DNA of 8,544 nt from an uncultured Collinsella sp. (GCA_902494465.1 CABUTH010000083.1:1-8544), one strand, 5' to 3'; numbered from the stretch's first letter, positions 1-7,228 are shown. A program made the numbers and translations. Notes: generated by a model not told the origin, from the letters alone.

Positions 1-34
1 CCCCTCGGGACGATGGGATAGAACAGGAGCGCAT

Positions 35-1642
35 ATGGCAGGCAAGCCACAAACACTAGCTACGACCTCGGCATTCGAGATCTTGGGCCCCGTCATGGTC
101 GGCCCCAGCTCATCGCACACCGCCGGCGCCCTGCGCTGCGCCCAAGTTGCCGCCAGCCTGCTGGAAGGCCGCATCACCAAAGTCACCTTTGGCCTGTGGA
201 ACTCCTTCGCCCACACCTACCGCGGCCACGGCACCGACCGCGCGCTCGTCGCGGGCATCCTGGGCCTCGACACCGATGACGAGAACATCAAGCAGGCCTT
301 TGACCTCGCGCGCGAGCAGGGCCTCGACTTTCACTTTGACATCAAGGGCGACGACGCCTCCATTCACCCCAACACCGTTGACATCGACATGGTCGATGAC
401 ACGGGCGCCACGGCACAGGTCCGCGGCGAAAGCCTTGGCGGCGGCAAGATGCGCATCAGCCGCATCAACGGCGTCGGCGTCGACATCTCGGGCATGTATT
501 CCACATTGTTTGTGGCGCACCAGGACGTCCCCGGCGTGCTCGCCGCGCTCACGAACCTGCTTGCCTACGCCCACGTCAACATCGCGTTTTGCCGCACCTA
601 CCGCACCGAGGTGGGCGGCCAGGCCTATTCCGTCTTTGAGACCGACGGCGCTCCCGACGACACCGTCGTCCCCATGCTGCGCAAGCTCGACAATGTCGAT
701 TACGCCACGTTTATCGAGCTCCCGGGCTCGGCCTCGTCGCTCTCCCCCGGCGTCTCGGCCAAGGAGATCTTCGACGACGGCGAGCAGCTACTCGATGCGT
801 GCGCCGAGCTCGGCCTAAATATTGGTGCCGTCATGGCCGTGCGCGAGGCGCGTCTGACCGGCGAGGCCCATGCTATCGCAGCCATGCGCCGCGTGCTCGA
901 CGTCATGCGCGAGGAGACCACGACCCCCATCGTCAACCCGCAGCGCTCGCTCGGCGGCCTCATCGGCGGCGAGGCTAAGCTTGTCGATGCCACCGGCAGC
1001 AACGACCTTAGCTCCAACTTGATGGGCACCGTTCAAACCGACGCCGTTGCCCGCGCCATGGCCGTGCTCGAGCGTTCCGCCACGATGGGAGTAATCGTAG
1101 CAGCACCGACGGCAGGCTCCGCGGGTGTTGTGCCCGGCTGCGTGTTGGCGCTCGCGGACAACCTCGAGCTCGACGACGAGCAGGTCATGGACGCCCTCTA
1201 CTGCGCAGCCGCCATCGGCCTCAACCTCACCACGAGCGCCTGCGTTGCCGGCGCCGAGGGCGGCTGCCAAGCCGAGGTAGGAAGCGCGGCCGCCATGGCT
1301 GCCGCCGCGCTGGTGCAGATGCTCGGCGGCACGCCCGAGCAGGCGCTCGACGCCAGTTCCATCGCCCTGAGTAACCTGCTGGGCCTTGTTTGCGACCCCG
1401 TCGGTGGCCTCGTGGAGGTACCCTGCCAAAACCGCAACGCCATCGGCGTGGCAGCCGCCTTTAGCTCCGCACAGCTTGCCCTCGCCGGCATTAAGAGCCT
1501 GGTGCCGTTTGACCAGATGGCGCACGTCATGCTCTCGGTGGGCCACGCGTTGCCGGCCACGCTGCGCGAGACGGCCAAGGGCGGCATCGCGCAGGCTCCG
1601 GCCGCGCTTTCGGCCTGTGCAAAATGCGGTGTGTGCGGATAG
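35..1642 (+). CDS. sdaA: L-serine dehydratase (L-serine ammonia-lyase), iron-sulfur dependent, single-chain beta-ACT-alpha form
   Basis: Deaminates L-serine to pyruvate and ammonia in the cytoplasm using an oxygen-labile [4Fe-4S] cluster. The 535-aa protein has three parts. The N-terminal beta domain (about 10-150) carries the serine-binding motif GPSSSHT at 23-29. An ACT-like segment (about 156-228) begins LFVAHQDVPGVLAAL. The catalytic alpha domain (about 240-535) contains APTAGSAGVVPG at 357-368. Cys411 (GCQAEVG), Cys453 (CDPVGG) and Cys464 (VPCQNRNA) are spaced 42 and 11 residues apart. From memory this is exactly the spacing of the three cluster ligands in Legionella serine dehydratase (343/385/396). 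In Bacillus the two halves are separate proteins (SdaAB and SdaAA); here they are fused. The C-terminus has cysteines at 528, 531 and 534, where the Legionella enzyme uses a C-terminal tail cysteine as the fourth ligand. The ATG is supported by AGGAG at 25-29, five bases upstream. The gene is monocistronic on its 3' side, where a hairpin follows. The function call is very secure. Confidence 0.96.
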   Translation: MAGKPQTLATTSAFEILGPVMVGPSSSHTAGALRCAQVAASLLEGRITKVTFGLWNSFAHTYRGHGTDRALVAGILGLDTDDENIKQAFDLAREQGLDFHFDIKGDDASIHPNTVDIDMVDDTGATAQVRGESLGGGKMRISRINGVGVDISGMYSTLFVAHQDVPGVLAALTNLLAYAHVNIAFCRTYRTEVGGQAYSVFETDGAPDDTVVPMLRKLDNVDYATFIELPGSASSLSPGVSAKEIFDDGEQLLDACAELGLNIGAVMAVREARLTGEAHAIAAMRRVLDVMREETTTPIVNPQRSLGGLIGGEAKLVDATGSNDLSSNLMGTVQTDAVARAMAVLERSATMGVIVAAPTAGSAGVVPGCVLALADNLELDDEQVMDALYCAAAIGLNLTTSACVAGAEGGCQAEVGSAAAMAAAALVQMLGGTPEQALDASSIALSNLLGLVCDPVGGLVEVPCQNRNAIGVAAAFSSAQLALAGIKSLVPFDQMAHVMLSVGHALPATLRETAKGGIAQAPAALSACAKCGVCG

Positions 1643-1660
1643 CGACAAAGGACGACTTAA

Positions 1661-1687
1661 AGGTGGGACAAATGTCCCACCTCTTTT
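1661..1687 (+). terminator. Probable intrinsic terminator after the serine dehydratase gene
   Basis: AGGTGGGACA at 1661-1670 and TGTCCCACCT at 1673-1682 form a perfect 10-base inverted repeat. In RNA the innermost pairs would open, giving about an 8-bp GC-rich stem. A short CTTTT tract follows at 1683-1687. It lies 19 bases after the stop codon and before the promoter of the next gene, the expected place for a Rho-independent terminator. The U-tract is short, so efficiency is uncertain. Confidence 0.75.
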
Positions 1688-1728
1688 GAATGCCACCGTT
1701 TCCATACCACAAACAACTAGGTAATCGC

Positions 1729-1734
1729 TATAAT
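1729..1734 (+). promoter_or_regulatory. Consensus -10 box (TATAAT) for the L,D-transpeptidase gene
   Basis: A perfect TATAAT lies in an AT-rich island downstream of the terminator and about 58 bases before the chosen start codon. Transcription would begin near 1741. The sequence 16-18 bases upstream (about 1705-1711, TACCACA) does not resemble TTGACA and there is no TG extension, so the -35 element is weak or an activator may be needed. The call rests on the -10 match and its position. Confidence 0.6.
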
Positions 1735-1776
1735 GCAAGCCCAGTAAAAACACGATGAGCCACAAGGCGAAATTCG

Positions 1777-1781
1777 AAGGA
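1777..1781 (+). promoter_or_regulatory. Ribosome binding site that decides the L,D-transpeptidase start
   Basis: AAGGA at 1777-1781 ends one base before an ATG at 1783 and ten bases before an in-frame ATG at 1792. One base is too close for initiation, so the second ATG is the better start, although ten bases is slightly long. The two choices differ by only three residues. Confidence 0.6.
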
Positions 1782-1791
1782 TATGCATACG

Positions 1792-3507
1792 ATGTCGCAA
1801 AACGATCGAACTCAACTGATTCCCGATCCGCAGCAGCCGAGCAGGCACACCGGCGGCGTTCAGTCGCCGCGTCCTATCGCGCCGAGCCACGGTCAGCAGC
1901 GTGGTGCGACAAACACTTCGCAACGCCCGAACCAGCAACGTCAGCAGCGCAAGGCAAACGGCAATGCGCCCAAGCAGCCCCCCACGCACGCTCGAGGCGA
2001 TCGCGGCCCCGCACGCAAACCCGCCGAGAACAATAAGTCGGGCAAAAAGACGACGCTCTTTGTCGTCCTGGGTCTTATCGTCATTGTCTATATCGTAGGC
2101 GTCGTAGCGTTTTCGCAGGTAGCCTACCCCAACACCACCATCGCCGGCGTCGACGTCTCGTTCTCCAACGCTTCGTCTGCCGCCGCCAAGGTCAACTCGG
2201 CATGGAAGCACTATAAGCTCACCGTGACGGGCGATGACTTTAGCTGGACCTATCAGCCCGAGTCCGATGAGCCCATCGTAGACGGCGAAGCTGCCGCAAA
2301 AGAGATCATCAACCACAACGAAGCCTTTGTATGGCCTGTCCGCCTTGTAGAATCCTTAAGCGGCAAGACCAAAACAACCGCTAGCTCCAACGAAGTCGAT
2401 CTTGATCAAGACGTCGACCTGTCCATGCTCTCCGACACCTTTGACCAAAAGCAGTTTGAGAAGGATCTGGGCGCCGCCATCGACGAGTTTAACGAGGGCC
2501 GTTCGGGCGCATTCGAGGCCAATAGCTCCTATGACGAGCAGGCCGGCAAGTTTACCGTCGAGAAGGCGCGCTCCAACGAAAAACTCAACCGCGAGCATGT
2601 CATTAAATATGCCGAGCTCGAGCTTGCCTCGCTGGCCGAGACCGTAGATCTTTCCAAGCTCGGCAACGATGCCTATGAGCCGCTCAATGGAACGCTGACC
2701 GATGATCAGATTCAGGCTGCATGCGATGCCGCCAACAACTTCCTGGGCGTCAACGTGACCCTCAAGCTCAACGGCGAGGATGCCGGCAAGGTTGATGGCA
2801 GCTCCGTGTTGCAGTGGATCAGCTTTGCCGATCCCGCAAACCCCACGCTCGATACGTCGCAGATCAGCAGCTGGGCAGCCGAGCTCGCCAACGGCTTCAA
2901 TACCGTGGGCTCCACTCGCTGGTGGACGCGCGCCGATGGCAAGCAGTGCGCCGTCGAAGGCGGCGACTTTGGTTGGTCCATCGACAGCAGCTCGCTCGCA
3001 AAGCAGGTCGAGGATGCCATTAACAACAAGCAGACCGGCGAAATCGAGATCAAATACTCCCAGAAGGCCGACACCTTTACCGCAAAGGGAGAGCCCGACT
3101 GGAAGGCATACGTCGATGTCGATCTGTCCGAGCAGCACGCGCGCTACTACGACGAGAGCGGCAATATCGTGTGGGAGGCCAACTTTATCTCGGGAAAGCC
3201 GGGCGAGGACGCCACGCCCGAGGGCGTCTGGCAGATCAACAGCAACGACGGCGCCAGCAAACTCATCGGTGCCAAGGACCCCGAGACCGGCAAGCGCAAA
3301 TACGAGAGCCCGGTAAGCTATTGGATGCCGTTTAAGGGAAACATGGTCGGCTTCCACGATGCAACGTGGCAAAACGACAAGAGCTTTGACGACCCCAACT
3401 CCTACAAGTGGTGCGGCAGCCACGGTTGCATCAATCTGCGCCTGGCAGACGCCAAGGCACTTCACGACTGCATCAAAGTCGGCCTGTGCGTGGTTGTCCA
3501 CTCATAG
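1792..3507 (+). CDS. Membrane-anchored L,D-transpeptidase (YkuD catalytic domain with putative peptidoglycan-binding region)
   Basis: Probably forms 3-3 (L,D) cross-links in peptidoglycan, or attaches other groups to it, on the outer face of the membrane. The 571-aa protein (start at 1792) opens with about 85 residues of low-complexity Gln/Pro/Arg/Lys-rich cytoplasmic sequence. One membrane helix follows (about 88-109, core TLFVVLGLIVIVYIVGVV), giving a type II topology. Residues about 110-435 look like the YoaR/VanW-associated peptidoglycan-binding type (PF12229-like). I assign this by overall pattern only. The YkuD domain fills about 439-571: GFHDA with His522, then the catalytic SHGCINLR with His544 and Cys546. 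A second cysteine, Cys541, sits in WCGSHGC. The gene has its own promoter-like TATAAT and a hairpin beyond its end, so it is likely transcribed alone. An ATG at 1783 is the alternative start. The transpeptidase call is secure; the middle-domain name is less so. Confidence 0.93.
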   Translation: MSQNDRTQLIPDPQQPSRHTGGVQSPRPIAPSHGQQRGATNTSQRPNQQRQQRKANGNAPKQPPTHARGDRGPARKPAENNKSGKKTTLFVVLGLIVIVYIVGVVAFSQVAYPNTTIAGVDVSFSNASSAAAKVNSAWKHYKLTVTGDDFSWTYQPESDEPIVDGEAAAKEIINHNEAFVWPVRLVESLSGKTKTTASSNEVDLDQDVDLSMLSDTFDQKQFEKDLGAAIDEFNEGRSGAFEANSSYDEQAGKFTVEKARSNEKLNREHVIKYAELELASLAETVDLSKLGNDAYEPLNGTLTDDQIQAACDAANNFLGVNVTLKLNGEDAGKVDGSSVLQWISFADPANPTLDTSQISSWAAELANGFNTVGSTRWWTRADGKQCAVEGGDFGWSIDSSSLAKQVEDAINNKQTGEIEIKYSQKADTFTAKGEPDWKAYVDVDLSEQHARYYDESGNIVWEANFISGKPGEDATPEGVWQINSNDGASKLIGAKDPETGKRKYESPVSYWMPFKGNMVGFHDATWQNDKSFDDPNSYKWCGSHGCINLRLADAKALHDCIKVGLCVVVHS

Positions 3508-3575
3508 TGCAACGCGCGCATTCCTACAACGTGGAACCGCTGCGACCAATCTAACAGTTCCGAAAGAAACCGTTT

Positions 3576-3605
3576 TATGCGCCCACCCCAACCGGTGGGC
3601 GCATA
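3576..3605 (+). promoter_or_regulatory. 12-bp perfect inverted repeat upstream of the exporter operon (terminator or operator)
   Basis: TATGCGCCCACC at 3576-3587 and GGTGGGCGCATA at 3594-3605 are exact reverse complements around a six-base loop, CCAACC. The repeat lies between the transpeptidase stop (3507) and the adaptor start (3640). The right arm runs directly into TATACT (3604-3609), a 5/6 match to a -10 box; no -35 hexamer is visible at the right distance. No T-run follows on the + strand, and none follows on the - strand, so it is not a textbook terminator. It may be a weak terminator for the upstream gene, or an operator over the -35 region of the exporter promoter. The sequence alone does not decide. 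Confidence 0.55.
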
Positions 3606-3627
3606 TACTTATCAAGGTTCTTTCTAT

Positions 3628-3634
3628 AAAGGAG
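3628..3634 (+). promoter_or_regulatory. Strong ribosome binding site fixing the adaptor start at 3640
   Basis: AAAGGAG at 3628-3634 is followed by a five-base spacer and ATG at 3640. The reading frame stays open upstream to an ATG at 3577, but that codon lies inside the hairpin and has no ribosome binding site. The 21 extra residues it would add are therefore not real. Confidence 0.85.
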
Positions 3635-3639
3635 ACGCT

Positions 3640-5073
3640 ATGCCGAATGTCCCCACCATCACCCCGGGCCCGGATGATACCGAGCACACGCCCGAAGGTG
3701 CCACCGAAACGATTCCTCTGATTACAAACGCACACACCGACAAGCAGAGCGGACGCACGAACGATGCGGCCGAGATATCCGATGAAGAGGCACATGCCAA
3801 GCTCAAGGCAAAACGTGCCGAACGTCGACGCAAAAAGCTGATTCGACGCGGTATTGCCGCCGGCATCGTGGGTGCCATCGCGCTCATTGCCATTGTCGCA
3901 ACCCTGGTTATCAATGCGCAGCCTCAGGGCGCTAACGGGCCTGTAACCGACATGGTGACCGAGGGCACGTTTACCACAACGGTCGAGGCGAAAGGCCAGC
4001 TCAAACCCATTTCGTCCTCAGTGGTCTCCCCTTCTGTTGACGGCACGGTCGATTCGATCAACGTGCAGGCAGGCCAATCCGTCAACGAGGGCGACGTGCT
4101 CATGACCATTAAAAACGACGAGCTCGATCGCAACGTTGCCGAGGCGCAGCGTGCAGTTGCAGCCGCTCAGGAAGACCTTGCGAACGCACAGAAAGCCGCA
4201 GCTGCCGCGCAGGCCACCCCAACGACGGACGTCGATGGAGCTTCCGCAGCGGCTGGCATCTCCGCCGCATCAGCGGACACGAACGCCGTATCGGCCGCGC
4301 AGCGCAGCCTCGCATCGGCCCAGGCAAACCTCGACCAGGCGAACGCCAAGGCCGCCAGCCGTACGGTCACGGCCCCGAGCTCGGGCAGCATCGTGGAGCT
4401 CAACGCCAAGGTGGGCGCCACGGTAACAGGCGGCATGATCATGGGCGAAAGCGATACGAGTGGCGGCAAGCAGTGCATGCAGATCGCCGACCTATCCAAG
4501 ATGAAGGTGACCGTGCAGGTGGGCGAAAAGGACATCGCCAAGATCGCCGTTGGGCAGAGCGCCAACGTCACGTATCCCGCGTTTCCCGATATCGTGAGCC
4601 AGGGAACGGTCACCGCCATCGCCTCGGTGGCAAACTCCGACTCCAACAACGGCGGCGGCAGCGTGACCTTTAACGTCGACATTCTCATCGAGGCGCCCGA
4701 CGCGCGCCTGAAGCCGGGCATGACGGCCGAGGTATCGGTGGTGACCGAGCAGCTCGACGACGTGGTGATGGTGCCGACGATGGCGCTCATGACCGAAGAC
4801 GGCGAACACTATTACGTCAACGTGGCGACTGATGACGAGGGCAAGCAAACCCGTCGCGTGAAGGTGACCGTCGTGACGCAAAACGACAACGAAGCCGTAG
4901 TCGGCAAGACACAGGTCAAGCGCGACGACCAGGGCAACGAAATCAACCCTGACGTGCCGGTTACCAAGCTACGCGATGGCGACACCCTCGTCATGGACAA
5001 CGGGGCGGACGCAACGGCTGACGGCGGCTACAGCGCGGATTCGGGCAGTACGTCTGCCGACGAGGGTATGTAA
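3640..5073 (+). CDS. HlyD/MacA-type periplasmic-adaptor-like subunit of an ABC exporter
   Basis: Membrane-fusion (adaptor) subunit of a MacAB/YknXYZ-type exporter; in a Gram-positive cell it would sit on the outer membrane face and work with the permease encoded two genes downstream. The 477-aa protein begins with about 70 cytoplasmic residues, acidic and Thr-rich at first, then strongly basic (KAKRAERRRKKLIRR, 56-70). One membrane helix follows (about 71-92). The first half of a lipoyl/biotinyl-like domain lies at about 118-160 (VSPSVDGTVDSINVQAGQ). A short Ala/Gln-rich helical hairpin spans about 160-240 (AEAQRAVAAAQEDL; AAQRSLASAQANLDQA). The second lipoyl half is at 241-265 (VTAPSSGSIVELNAKVG). 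Beta-barrel and membrane-proximal domains follow, with RLKPGMTAEVSV at 356-367. The tail is acidic and Gly/Ser-rich. The stop overlaps the next start as TAATG. The substrate is unknown: candidates include an antimicrobial peptide, drug or secreted toxin. YknX of Bacillus is a comparable protein. Confidence 0.9.
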   Translation: MPNVPTITPGPDDTEHTPEGATETIPLITNAHTDKQSGRTNDAAEISDEEAHAKLKAKRAERRRKKLIRRGIAAGIVGAIALIAIVATLVINAQPQGANGPVTDMVTEGTFTTTVEAKGQLKPISSSVVSPSVDGTVDSINVQAGQSVNEGDVLMTIKNDELDRNVAEAQRAVAAAQEDLANAQKAAAAAQATPTTDVDGASAAAGISAASADTNAVSAAQRSLASAQANLDQANAKAASRTVTAPSSGSIVELNAKVGATVTGGMIMGESDTSGGKQCMQIADLSKMKVTVQVGEKDIAKIAVGQSANVTYPAFPDIVSQGTVTAIASVANSDSNNGGGSVTFNVDILIEAPDARLKPGMTAEVSVVTEQLDDVVMVPTMALMTEDGEHYYVNVATDDEGKQTRRVKVTVVTQNDNEAVVGKTQVKRDDQGNEINPDVPVTKLRDGDTLVMDNGADATADGGYSADSGSTSADEGM

Positions 5074-5846
5074 TGCGTCCCGTCATCGACATCCGCAACG
5101 TGCACCGCATCTTTGAGAGCGAGGCCGGCTGCGCCCATATCCTGCACAACGTGAGCCTGGCGGTAGATCCCGGCGAGTTCGTCGCCATTACCGGCCCCTC
5201 GGGCTCGGGCAAGTCGACGCTCATGAACATCCTAGGCTGCCTGGATAAGCCGACGGCGGGCGACTACTACCTGCAAGGGATCAACGTGGCCGAGCTTGAC
5301 GATGACGAGCTCACCGAAGTTCGAGCCCTGAGCATTGGCTTTGTCTTTCAGAGCTTCAACCTGCTGCCGCGCCTATCGGTCATCGAAAACGTGATGCTGC
5401 CGCTGTCGTATACCAATGTACCCCGCAGCCAGCGCGAAATGCGCGCCGTGCACGCGCTGCAGGCCGTCACGCTGCCGGTCGACCACTGGGACCACCGCAT
5501 ATCCGAGCTCTCAGGCGGCCAGATGCAGCGTGTCGCCATCGCGCGCGCCCTCGTCAACGATCCGCCCATCATTTTGGCTGACGAGCCGACGGGAAACCTG
5601 GACTCCGCCACTGGAGCGCTTGTAATGGAGACCTTCCATAGACTTCAAGAGCGCGGCAAAACCATCGTTCTTATCACACACGACCCCGGCATTGCCGCCG
5701 AGGCCGACCGTGCCGTGACCATCCGCGACGGTCGCATTCACGACGGCGCGTATATTCCACATGCACCGCGGACCCTGCGCAGCGCCGTAGATAGCCTACC
5801 CATGATTTCCGCCTCCGCCAATCCGCCGAAAGGAGTGGTGGCATGA
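5073..5846 (+). CDS. ABC transporter ATP-binding protein (MacB/YknY/LolD-type)
   Basis: Cytoplasmic ATPase that powers the exporter with the adaptor before it and the permease after it. All nucleotide-binding motifs are intact in 257 aa: Walker [10 protein letters not shown] at 41-49, Q-loop Gln93 in [10 protein letters not shown], signature LSGGQ at 146-150, Walker B IILADE at 166-171 with catalytic Glu171, D-loop NLDS, and switch His203 in ITHD. The segment [24 protein letters not shown] and the DEPTGNLDS context are typical of the MacB/LolD branch. The last 30 residues extend past the usual end of the domain and show no motif. The ATG overlaps the adaptor stop by one base, with GAGGG at 5062-5066 as a plausible ribosome binding site, so translation is probably coupled. 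In classical MacB this domain is fused to the permease; here it is separate, as in Gram-positive systems. Confidence 0.95.
   Translation: MRPVIDIRNVHRIFESEAGCAHILHNVSLAVDPGEFVAITGPSGSGKSTLMNILGCLDKPTAGDYYLQGINVAELDDDELTEVRALSIGFVFQSFNLLPRLSVIENVMLPLSYTNVPRSQREMRAVHALQAVTLPVDHWDHRISELSGGQMQRVAIARALVNDPPIILADEPTGNLDSATGALVMETFHRLQERGKTIVLITHDPGIAAEADRAVTIRDGRIHDGAYIPHAPRTLRSAVDSLPMISASANPPKGVVA
5829..5835 (+). promoter_or_regulatory. Ribosome binding site for the permease, inside the ATPase gene
   Basis: AAAGGAG at 5829-5835 lies within the last codons of the ATPase gene, seven bases before the permease ATG at 5843. It fixes that start, which overlaps the ATPase stop as ATGA. Confidence 0.85.
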
Positions 5847-7057
5847 GCGCCCGCGATCTCATCCAGGAAGCCCTTCACTCGCTCGAGGCCAACAAGGGGC
5901 GCAGCCTGCTCACCATCCTGGGCATTGTCATCGGCATCGCCTCGGTTATCGCCATGACTTCGCTCATCGGCGGCATCCAAAACAGCCTAGTCAACAGTCT
6001 GGGCCTCAATGCGGCACGCATGGTGCAAATTTATTCGTCGCAAGAACTCACCGAGTCGGACATCGAGAAGCTTCAAAAACTGGTGCCGCAGATAGAGCAG
6101 ATCGGCATTGTCGACAGCGCGTATACCGAGTACAAGACCGGCGATAAAAGCTATACCGTCATGGCACAGGGTGTCGATAGCGACATGCTCGACGCCGTGG
6201 GGGCCAGCAAGCTCGTTGCGGGGCGCACCTATTCCCAAGCCGAGTCCCAATCAGGCTCGCGCGTGGCGCTCATCAGCCGCAACGGCGCCGATCAGCTTTA
6301 CGGCAACGAACAGGATGCGCTGGGGAAAACCATCAAGGTGTCCAACGGCGAGGTGCAGATTGTAGGCGTGATTGATGGCGGCAGCGACTCCATGGGCTCA
6401 CTCACGCTGTATATGCCACGCGAAACCATCTCCGGGCTGTTTGGCGACGAGAATCCTTCATTCCCCAGCGTGACGGCACTAGCCGCCGAGGGCACGGACA
6501 TGGATGAGCTTTGTAAGACCATCGAGTCCAAGGTGCGCGCGATGAAGGGCATCGAGGAGGAGGAGGAGTACGACAGTGTATCGGCGACCTCCATGAAAAG
6601 CGCCATCGATGCACTCAACTCCTTTATGGGCGCGTTCTCACTCATCATGGGTGCTGTCGCCAGCATCTCGCTGCTTGTCGGCGGTATCGGCATTATGAAT
6701 ATGATGCTTACCAACGTAACGGAACGCATTCGCGAGATCGGCATCCGCCGCGCTCTCGGCGCCAGTCGTCGCGATATCACCGCGCAGTTTTTGGCCGAGT
6801 CCTCGGCGCTGTGCGTCACCGGTGGCCTACTGGGTGTCCTGATTGGCTATCTGCTGGCCTGGGGCCTCGCGATGTTTGCCGCAGGATCAGGGGTTCTCAG
6901 CGAGCTCGGTGCCAGTGGGCAGATCACACCGAGCTTTTCAATCGCCACGGTACTGCTGGCCTTCGGCGTCTCCGTCGGCATCGGCGTAATCTTTGGCTTC
7001 TACCCCGCTCGCCGCGCGGCAAAGCTCAACCCGGTGGAGTGCCTACGCTACCAGTAA
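5843..7057 (+). CDS. MacB/FtsX-type ABC transporter permease
   Basis: Membrane subunit of the exporter. The 404-aa protein has the MacB plan. The first membrane helix (about 21-43) sits in RSLLTILGIVIGIASVIAM. A large extracytoplasmic domain follows (about 44-260), then three more helices (about 264-290, 321-348 and 365-387). The cytoplasmic segment TERIREIGIRRALGASRRDI (293-312) between helices 2 and 3 is the conserved coupling element that contacts the ATPase. The C-terminus, FYPARRAAKLNPVECLRYQ, is the usual MacB-family ending. MacB-type exporters work by mechanotransmission rather than by passing substrate through the membrane, and this topology fits. An acidic run, IEEEEEYD at 237-244, comes from a GAG repeat in the extracytoplasmic domain. 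The start has an excellent ribosome binding site and a 4-base ATGA overlap with the ATPase gene. This is the last gene of the operon. Confidence 0.95.
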   Translation: MSARDLIQEALHSLEANKGRSLLTILGIVIGIASVIAMTSLIGGIQNSLVNSLGLNAARMVQIYSSQELTESDIEKLQKLVPQIEQIGIVDSAYTEYKTGDKSYTVMAQGVDSDMLDAVGASKLVAGRTYSQAESQSGSRVALISRNGADQLYGNEQDALGKTIKVSNGEVQIVGVIDGGSDSMGSLTLYMPRETISGLFGDENPSFPSVTALAAEGTDMDELCKTIESKVRAMKGIEEEEEYDSVSATSMKSAIDALNSFMGAFSLIMGAVASISLLVGGIGIMNMMLTNVTERIREIGIRRALGASRRDITAQFLAESSALCVTGGLLGVLIGYLLAWGLAMFAAGSGVLSELGASGQITPSFSIATVLLAFGVSVGIGVIFGFYPARRAAKLNPVECLRYQ

Positions 7058-7069
7058 GCCACCACCAAC

Positions 7070-7138
7070 AAGTTGCGGTGAATTAGGGACTGAATATGCT
7101 ATCTAGCAGCAAAAACAGACACTATTTCACCGCAACTT
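7070..7138. repeat. 69-base imperfect palindrome in the convergent intergenic gap
   Basis: Arms of 23 bases at 7070-7092 and 7116-7138 pair at 20 of 23 positions around a 23-base A-rich loop. The outer 13 bases are perfect (AAGTTGCGGTGAA with TTCACCGCAACTT). The mismatches are at 7083/7125, 7087/7121 and 7089/7119. It begins 12 bases after the permease stop codon and has no T-run on either side. It may act as a bidirectional terminator or transcript-stabilising hairpin for the exporter operon, or be a copy of a dispersed palindromic repeat (REP-like). I cannot count genome copies from here. Confidence 0.75.
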
Positions 7139-7147
7139 AATGAAGGG

Positions 7148-7228
7148 CTGTTTGCGCCAGTTCTGGGCGTTGTCCTCGAGCTATTGATGGATGACGGGCT
7201 TGTACGGGTCGAGCTTGCTCGGGGCGCT
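7148..7228 (-). pseudogene. Remnant of an IS21-family transposase (IstA-like), with an in-frame stop
   Basis: The - strand from 7228 to 7148 reads SAPSKLDPYKPVIHQ, then TAG (7183-7181), then LEDNAQNWRKQ. From memory of IS21-type IstA proteins, this aligns without gaps to the conserved stretch of the form SKLDPYKPxIDxWLEDDxxxPRKQRHT. The stop falls where tryptophan is common, and TGG to TAG is one base change. Similarity ends after RKQ, about nine bases before the palindrome. Only about 27 codons survive, so it is dead. No IstB gene or terminal repeats are visible. The reading on the 5' side (towards 7260) is Arg/Pro-rich and not recognisable. The identification rests on a short motif and needs a database search. 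Confidence 0.6.

Noticed and set aside
815..1765. A 316-codon open frame on the - strand opposite the serine dehydratase gene
   Set aside because: It is antisense to a gene with intact catalytic motifs. Its translation is rich in Gly, Ala, Arg and His without any family motif, as expected for the complement of GC-rich coding DNA.
2356..3501. A 381-codon open frame on the - strand opposite the L,D-transpeptidase gene
   Set aside because: It mirrors the real gene almost end to end, has no recognisable domain, and exists because GC-rich codon use leaves few antisense stops.
1661..3605. Hairpins at 1661-1682 and 3576-3605 as copies of one repeat
   Set aside because: They share only a short GGTGGG core. 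The arms differ otherwise, so common origin is not supported.
3577..3639. Upstream ATG at 3577 as start of the adaptor gene
   Set aside because: It lies within the hairpin and has no ribosome binding site, while ATG 3640 has AAAGGAG five bases before it.
6553..6571. GAG repeat inside the permease gene as a possible slippage site or internal ribosome binding site
   Set aside because: It encodes an acidic loop in the extracytoplasmic domain, the frame is intact across it, and no start codon with a credible reading frame follows.
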